9,662 bases of DNA from Pseudomonadota bacterium (GTDB lineage: Bacteria > Myxococcota > Myxococcia > Myxococcales > Myxococcaceae), in assembly GCA_023424585.1 (NCBI GenBank), contig JAFADT010000385.1:1-9662 (forward strand), read 5' to 3'. The notes beneath the pieces are model-generated. The model was not told the DNA's origin. It saw nothing but the letters and a program-made list of their open reading frames with translations, and searched no databases. Positions 6,656 through 9,662 of the stretch are shown piece after piece. Both the position numbers and the translations under genes were made by a program. Numbering within the stretch: position 1 is the stretch's first letter; every line of letters begins with the position of its first letter.

Positions 6656-6663
6656 CCTCCTTT
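6656..6663 (-). promoter_or_regulatory. Strong Shine-Dalgarno of the peptide gene
   Basis: On the - strand AAAGGAGG stands nine bases before ATG 6646. It is the best ribosome-binding site in the window and matches the anti-Shine-Dalgarno closely. It fixes the start of the 60-residue peptide and implies high translation, as expected when a precursor is needed in excess over its enzymes. Confidence 0.85.
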
Positions 6664-6677
6664 AGGACGCGGAAGCA

Positions 6678-6707
6678 AAGCTAGGAGAGAAAAACGAGAA
6701 GGGTCAA
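6678..6707 (-). promoter_or_regulatory. Possible sigma-70-type promoter of the peptide/heptose operon
   Basis: Reading the - strand, TTGACC (6707-6702) resembles a -35 box (TTGACA). After an 18-base pyrimidine-rich spacer, TAGCTT (6683-6678) makes a modest -10 box that matches TATAAT at three positions. Transcription would start near 6670, giving a short leader that contains the Shine-Dalgarno. The stretch is clearly richer in A/T than the surrounding coding DNA. The -35 box coincides with one arm of the dyad at 6702-6717. Confidence 0.4.
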
Positions 6708-6717
6708 CGCATTGACC
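6702..6717. promoter_or_regulatory. Dyad GGTCAA-N4-TTGACC, candidate operator in the divergent promoter region
   Basis: On the + strand the sequence GGTCAACGCATTGACC is a perfect six-base inverted repeat with a four-base centre. It lies in the ~100-base divergent region between the peptide gene (starting at 6646, -) and the second glycosyltransferase (6748, +). One arm doubles as the likely -35 box of the peptide promoter, and the other presents a TTGACC toward the + strand gene. A dimeric repressor bound here could shut off both directions. No regulator gene is visible in the window, and the protein that binds is unknown. Confidence 0.45.
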
Positions 6718-6747
6718 GGCGTTGGCCAGAACAGGGAAGGTGCCTCC

Positions 6748-7608
6748 ATGGCCATGGAGCAGAAGAGGGAGCCCACCCGTGACGCACCCCGGCTTGCATT
6801 CGCGGTGATGCATGCCGCGTTCGATGCCGCGCGCGCCCCGGCCCTGCGGCGTCTGGAGGAGACCCTGCGTGCCGGGTTGGGTGCCGGCGACGTGCTGCAC
6901 GTGGAGCGGGACACCGTGCGGCGGGGGGTGTGGAGCGTCGCGAGCGCGTGCTGGCGGTGGGGCATCGCGCGGGCCTCGGAAGGCATCACCCACGTGGTCG
7001 TGCTCAACGACGACGCGGAGCCCTGTCCCGGCTTCGTGGAGGCGGTGCGCGCGGCGCTCGCCGCCCGCCCCGCGCATCCGGTGTGCTTCTACGCCAACCA
7101 CGAGGCGGCCCTCACGGCCTACGCCGAGGGTGAGGCGTGGTGGACGTCCGACGACGGGCTCGTGGGCGTGACGTGCGCGTTGCCGGTGGACCTGGCGGGT
7201 GAGTTCCTCGCGTGGGCGGACACCGCCCTGCTGGAGCGCACGCCGAAGGGCCTGCCGGACGACACGCGCCTCAACATCTGGGCCATGGCCCACCGCCGCC
7301 CCATCTGGCACGCGCGGGGTCTGGTGGAGCACGGCGAGCCGGAGACCAGCCTGGTGGGCAACGCGCACCACGAGGGCCGCCGCTCCCTCACCCCCATTCC
7401 CGCCACGGAGGCCGAGGCCCGGGCCATTGACTGGAGCCGGGGACTGGACTCCCCCCTGCACGCGCTCGTCTACGGCATCTCCCCCATCCACCTGCTGCGC
7501 GAGGTGAAGCCGGAGGTGCGTGAACGCATGGGCCTGGAGCAGGTCGTCGACGCGCTGTGGGGAGAAGCCTCGCCCCAGTGCCGCGCCTTCTACGGCGCCC
7601 GTCCATGA
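6748..7608 (+). CDS. Second glycosyltransferase, GT-A-like (NDD motif)
   Basis: A 286-residue protein without signal peptide or membrane span, unlike the first glycosyltransferase in sequence. After RLAFAVMHAAFD (first strand), it carries THVVVLNDDAEPCPGF with Asn87-Asp88-Asp89 in the place of the DxD metal/nucleotide motif. Further on, GLPDDTRLNIW (~168-178) and PIWHARGLVEHGE (~185-197) follow the order acidic catalytic region, then late His metal ligand, seen in GT-A enzymes. The C-terminal ~60 residues are probably an acceptor-side helical region (SRGLDSPLHALVYG). ATG 6748 was chosen because GGAAGG (6735-6740) sits seven bases before it; a TTG at 6712 in frame lies inside the dyad and is not preferred. 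It diverges from the peptide gene and shares its regulatory region, which ties it to that system. Donor and acceptor are unknown; transfer of heptose to the peptide is a hypothesis. Confidence 0.82.
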   Translation: MAMEQKREPTRDAPRLAFAVMHAAFDAARAPALRRLEETLRAGLGAGDVLHVERDTVRRGVWSVASACWRWGIARASEGITHVVVLNDDAEPCPGFVEAVRAALAARPAHPVCFYANHEAALTAYAEGEAWWTSDDGLVGVTCALPVDLAGEFLAWADTALLERTPKGLPDDTRLNIWAMAHRRPIWHARGLVEHGEPETSLVGNAHHEGRRSLTPIPATEAEARAIDWSRGLDSPLHALVYGISPIHLLREVKPEVRERMGLEQVVDALWGEASPQCRAFYGARP

Positions 7609-7653
7609 ACGCGGGCCGCCCGGCTCCCTCGCGGCCGGGCGTCCGATTACACG

Positions 7654-7773
7654 ATGAGCGAGGCCGGGCTCTACGCGGACCTGGTCGCCGTGGAGGGCGA
7701 CCCCACGCAGGACATCTCCGCCGTGCGCCAGGTGCGGCTGGTGATGAAGGGCGGCACGCTGTACCGGCGCTGA
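7654..7773 (+). pseudogene. 3' remnant of an amidohydrolase gene
   Basis: Thirty-nine codons ending in TGA read MSEAGLYADLVAVEGDPTQD and end in VRLVMKGGTLYRR. This is the extreme C-terminal strand region of metal-dependent amidohydrolases (imidazolonepropionase/Xaa-Pro dipeptidase-like), whose members end in 'G..ADLVAVxGDPLxDI..L..VxxVMKGG'. The rest of that ~400-residue enzyme, including the metal-binding TIM barrel, is absent. Upstream, the same frame runs into unrelated sequence and then the glycosyltransferase stop at 7608. It is not expected to make a functional protein. The fragment ends only 8 bases before the convergent membrane-protein stop at 7782, so the old gene's 3' context is kept. 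The 5' part was probably lost when the sequence to the left was inserted or rearranged. Confidence 0.75.
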
Positions 7774-7781
7774 AGCGGCGC

Positions 7782-8024
7782 TCAGCGCCTCGCCCGGCGG
7801 CGGCCGAGCAGGACGTCCGCCAGCCCCGCCAGCAGCAGCACCGGCGCCACCAGCACCGCGCCGAACCAGGCCAGCGCGTAGAGGACTCCGAAGCCCACGC
7901 GCCAGGGACCGCCCACGGCGGTCCCGGACAGCACGCCCACGGACTCACGACCGCCGCCCAGGTGCAGCGCCAGGAAGAGCGCGCCCAGGCCCAGCGCGGC
8001 GAGGACGAACGGGTGGCGCATCAT
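7782..8024 (-). CDS. Small two-helix membrane protein, function unknown
   Basis: Eighty residues with two hydrophobic segments: FVLAALGLGALFLALHL (6-22) and about 47-74 (VLYALAWFGAVLVAPVLLLAGLADVLL, given here only as a range of aliphatic residues). A Gly/Ser-rich loop (GGGRESVGVLSGTAVGG) lies between them, and a strongly basic tail, GRRRARR, should stay in the cytoplasm. ATG 8024 overlaps the TGA of the upstream gene as ATGA and has GGAGG seven bases before it (8032-8036), so it is translated together with the larger barrel protein and probably works with it at the inner membrane. No family recognised. Confidence 0.78.
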   Translation of the reverse strand: MMRHPFVLAALGLGALFLALHLGGGRESVGVLSGTAVGGPWRVGFGVLYALAWFGAVLVAPVLLLAGLADVLLGRRRARR

Positions 8025-9163
8025 CGGCGTGCCTCCAGGGTCGGCGCCCGCGCCAGGCGCCAGAGGGGTCCTTCGACGAGCGCGTACAGCAGCACCGCGT
8101 CCGCGAGCGGATTGCCCGCCGCGAAGCGCAGGCCGGTGTCGTCGCGCACCGGGAAGGCCGCGAAGTGGAGGCTGGTGAGCAGCCCGTCCAGGGCCTCCTC
8201 GTCGTCGAACGCCGCCGCGCCCACGAGCGCGAGCCCGCTGGAGCCCGCGTTCGCGTTCACCCACGGAATCGTGGGCCCGGAGTCGAGGTCCTGCACCGCC
8301 GCCGCCTCCGGGGGCCACTCGCCCGCCCACGCGAAGCCCAGCGCCTGCCCCAGGAGCGCGGCGCGGGCCCGCTGGTACTGGTCGCGCGCGAAGTCCGCGT
8401 CCACCACCTGGAGCATGTGCGCGGCGAGCCACAGCGTGGAGCCCTCCGGCCCGTCCTTCGTCACGCCGTCGTAGGTGAAGCTCGACACGAGCAGCCCGGT
8501 CCGACGGTCGGACAGGTGCTCCCGCGCGGAGGCCACCCAGCGGCGCAGGAGCGCCCCGTGGTCCCGCCCGTCCACCGTGTCCGACAGCCGCAGCGCCGCG
8601 AGCGCCACCGCGTTGCAGAACGTCCAGCCTTCATCGGGGTAGCTCTCCGCCGCGAGCACCGGCGCGCGCTCCAGCTGTCCGACGAGGCGGTCCACGCGCT
8701 CGCGCAGGAGCGGCGCGTAGTCCGCGCGAGGTTCCACCGCCTGGCGCGCGGCCATCATCAGCGCCAGCTCTCCCTCCACGAAGAGGCTGCGCCCGGCCGG
8801 GTCCTTGAAAGGCGCCGCGTGGACGTACGGCAGGAAGAAGGCCTCGTGCGCCTTGCGCTCGTCGCGCAGCGTCCGGTCGATGAGCACGTCCACCACGGCC
8901 AGGTGCTCCGCCTTCCGCGCGGGCTCCGACAGCGCGAGGTTCGCGAAGGACAGCGCGGAGAAGGTGCGCACCATCAGGTCCCACTCCGGGTTCGTGCGGT
9001 GGAGCACGTCGCGCTCCGCGCTCGACTCCTGGAGCGAGAACGCGCGTTGACGGGAGGCCAGCGCCGCCGCCAGCGCCTCCCGGTCCCAGGGCCGGAACAG
9101 CCAATGGAGCGCCGGCAGCCACACCGCCACGGCCAGCACCAGCAATCCGAGCTTGCGTCGCAT
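8021..9163 (-). CDS. Membrane-anchored alpha/alpha-barrel protein, linalool dehydratase/isomerase-like
   Basis: A 380-residue protein. Residues 1-23 (MRRKLGLLVLAVAVWLPALH then WLF) form an uncleaved signal anchor or signal peptide, so the rest should be periplasmic. The body is helical with the landmarks YPDEGWTFCNAVALAALRLS (175-194), GLLVSSFTYDG (223-233), DGPEGSTLWLAAHMLQ (237-252), DLDSGPTIP (292-300) and NAGSSGLALVGAAAF (305-319). This run of short, evenly spaced motifs resembles bacterial proteins annotated with the linalool dehydratase/isomerase (Ldi) barrel domain; I give that by memory of the pattern and cannot verify it. Terpene chemistry should not be assumed, since most such homologues are uncharacterised and barrels of this shape also occur in glycan-active enzymes. 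Cys183 sits where a catalytic Cys could be. ATG 9163 has GGAG nine bases upstream. It is the first gene of a two-gene operon. Confidence 0.72.
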   Translation of the reverse strand: MRRKLGLLVLAVAVWLPALHWLFRPWDREALAAALASRQRAFSLQESSAERDVLHRTNPEWDLMVRTFSALSFANLALSEPARKAEHLAVVDVLIDRTLRDERKAHEAFFLPYVHAAPFKDPAGRSLFVEGELALMMAARQAVEPRADYAPLLRERVDRLVGQLERAPVLAAESYPDEGWTFCNAVALAALRLSDTVDGRDHGALLRRWVASAREHLSDRRTGLLVSSFTYDGVTKDGPEGSTLWLAAHMLQVVDADFARDQYQRARAALLGQALGFAWAGEWPPEAAAVQDLDSGPTIPWVNANAGSSGLALVGAAAFDDEEALDGLLTSLHFAAFPVRDDTGLRFAAGNPLADAVLLYALVEGPLWRLARAPTLEARR

Positions 9164-9313
9164 GGCGGCAATCTCCGTCGCGGCCGGGCCCCCCTTCAGG
9201 CCCCGCGGGTTGGACGGTCGTCCCCGCTCGCTGAACGGTCGCGCTCCCGCCCGGACCGGCGTGCTCCGGAAGAGGACATGTCCCAGTCCGCCGGGCCCGC
9301 GTGTCTCAAGGGC
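9164..9313. promoter_or_regulatory. Divergent intergenic region with an imperfect 21-bp tandem repeat
   Basis: About 150 bases separate the barrel-protein gene (-) from the secreted-protein gene (+), so promoters for both should lie here. ACGGTCG occurs twice, at 9214-9220 and 9235-9241, exactly 21 bases apart (two helical turns); the 21-base units agree at 14 positions. This spacing would suit a dimeric regulator binding one DNA face. No clear -10/-35 pair is seen. Confidence 0.3.
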
Positions 9314-9662
9314 ATGAAGACACAGGGCTGGACGGCACTGACGCTTGGCGTGCTCCTGGGAGGCCTTGGCCTGATGAGGCCGCCTTCAGCGGAGGCCTGC
9401 GGGCGCCCCCTCTGCACCGTGGAGGGCAGCTTTGTTCCCATGCCTCCGGAGGGCGTCGTCCCCGCGAACGTGCCCGCCCTGGTGGTGGTGCCCCCTGCCT
9501 ATGAGTGGGTGGAGGACCAGAGCCTGCGCTTGCGCACGGACGAGGGCGTGGACGTGGAGGCGCGCCTCCTCCAGGGTCCCGGGAGCAGCGGCGTGCTCGT
9601 CCCGGTCGCCCCGCTCGTCCCCGGAACGCGCTACCACCTGGAGGGGCGCGTCCCCTGCGGCA
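9314..9662 (+). CDS. Secreted protein, N-terminal part (runs off window)
   Basis: The frame from ATG 9314 is open to the end of the window (116 complete codons). Residues 1-28 form a signal peptide: MKTQ, a hydrophobic core TALTLGVLLGGLGL, and the signal-peptidase-I-like PPSAEA just before Cys29. Cys29 is not preceded by Leu at -3, so a lipoprotein is less likely but not excluded. The mature start ACGRPLC is a form often seen in exported myxobacterial proteins with early disulfides. The rest (VPANVPALVVVPP, SLRLRTDEGVDVEARLL, VLVPVAPLVPGTRYHLEG) has the alternating pattern of an Ig-like/fibronectin-type beta sandwich. Function unknown. The ribosome site is weak (AAGGG directly before the ATG), so the start rests mainly on the signal peptide. 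Confidence 0.75.
   Translation, partial: MKTQGWTALTLGVLLGGLGLMRPPSAEACGRPLCTVEGSFVPMPPEGVVPANVPALVVVPPAYEWVEDQSLRLRTDEGVDVEARLLQGPGSSGVLVPVAPLVPGTRYHLEGRVPCG

Noticed and set aside
6712..6747. TTG start giving 12 extra residues on the second glycosyltransferase
   Set aside because: It lies inside the dyad and has no ribosome site; ATG 6748 has GGAAGG at the right distance.
7557..8474. Open + strand frame running across the amidohydrolase remnant and into the barrel genes
   Set aside because: It is a different frame from the remnant, is Arg/Ala/Ser-rich without motifs, and is opposite two better-supported - strand genes.
9394..9402. Lipobox at Ala-Glu-Ala-Cys29 of the secreted protein
   Set aside because: Position -3 is Ala and -2 is Glu, which fits signal peptidase I better than the Leu-x-x-Cys lipobox; kept only as a minor alternative.
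9386..9637. Open - strand frame opposite the secreted protein
   Set aside because: His/Arg/Gly-rich antisense composition; the + strand frame has a textbook signal peptide.
1..9662. tRNA, rRNA, CRISPR arrays, insertion-sequence ends or transposase genes
   Set aside because: No cloverleaf-like segment, regular repeat-spacer pattern, terminal inverted repeat or transposase motif was found on reading both strands by eye.

Overview
This is a strongly GC-rich, gene-dense window whose codons end almost always in G or C. The codon use, short intergenic gaps, four-base ATGA gene overlaps and a secreted-protein N-terminus with an early Ala-Cys-Gly point to a myxobacterium, probably Myxococcaceae (Myxococcus/Corallococcus type). 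This taxonomic call is an inference from sequence style, not from a marker gene.

Layout: (i) bases 1-1237 on the + strand hold the C-terminal end of an unidentified protein and a GT-A glycosyltransferase. (ii) Bases 1200-6646 on the - strand hold one tightly packed operon. Read in transcription order it contains a 60-residue Cys-rich peptide with a Gly-Gly leader and an excellent Shine-Dalgarno, an unrecognised 566-residue protein, a three-domain sugar enzyme (nucleotidyltransferase + GmhB-type phosphatase + uridine-kinase-like P-loop kinase), a GHMP heptose-phosphate kinase (HddA type) and a phosphoheptose isomerase (GmhA type). (iii) A divergent promoter region of about 100 bp, with a 6-4-6 dyad, separates the peptide gene from a second, different glycosyltransferase on the + strand (6748-7608). 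(iv) Directly after that gene lies a 39-codon 3' remnant of an amidohydrolase, which looks like a scar. (v) Bases 7782-9163 (-) hold a two-gene pair: a membrane-anchored protein resembling linalool dehydratase/isomerase-type alpha/alpha barrels and a small two-helix membrane protein. (vi) A secreted protein starts at 9314 and runs off the window.

How the genes fit together: GmhA + HddA + GmhB + HddC domains make up the complete known route from sedoheptulose 7-phosphate to GDP-D-glycero-alpha-D-manno-heptose. Here all four activities sit in three translationally coupled genes downstream of a RiPP-precursor-like peptide, with a glycosyltransferase on each side. The simplest hypothesis is a ribosomally made peptide decorated with heptose (or a heptose derivative), in which the 566-residue protein is an uncharacterised maturation factor. 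No leader peptidase/exporter, LanM/LanB, radical SAM or YcaO enzyme is visible in the window, so the peptide assignment rests on the peptide itself and on its position. A polysaccharide or S-layer role for the heptose remains possible.
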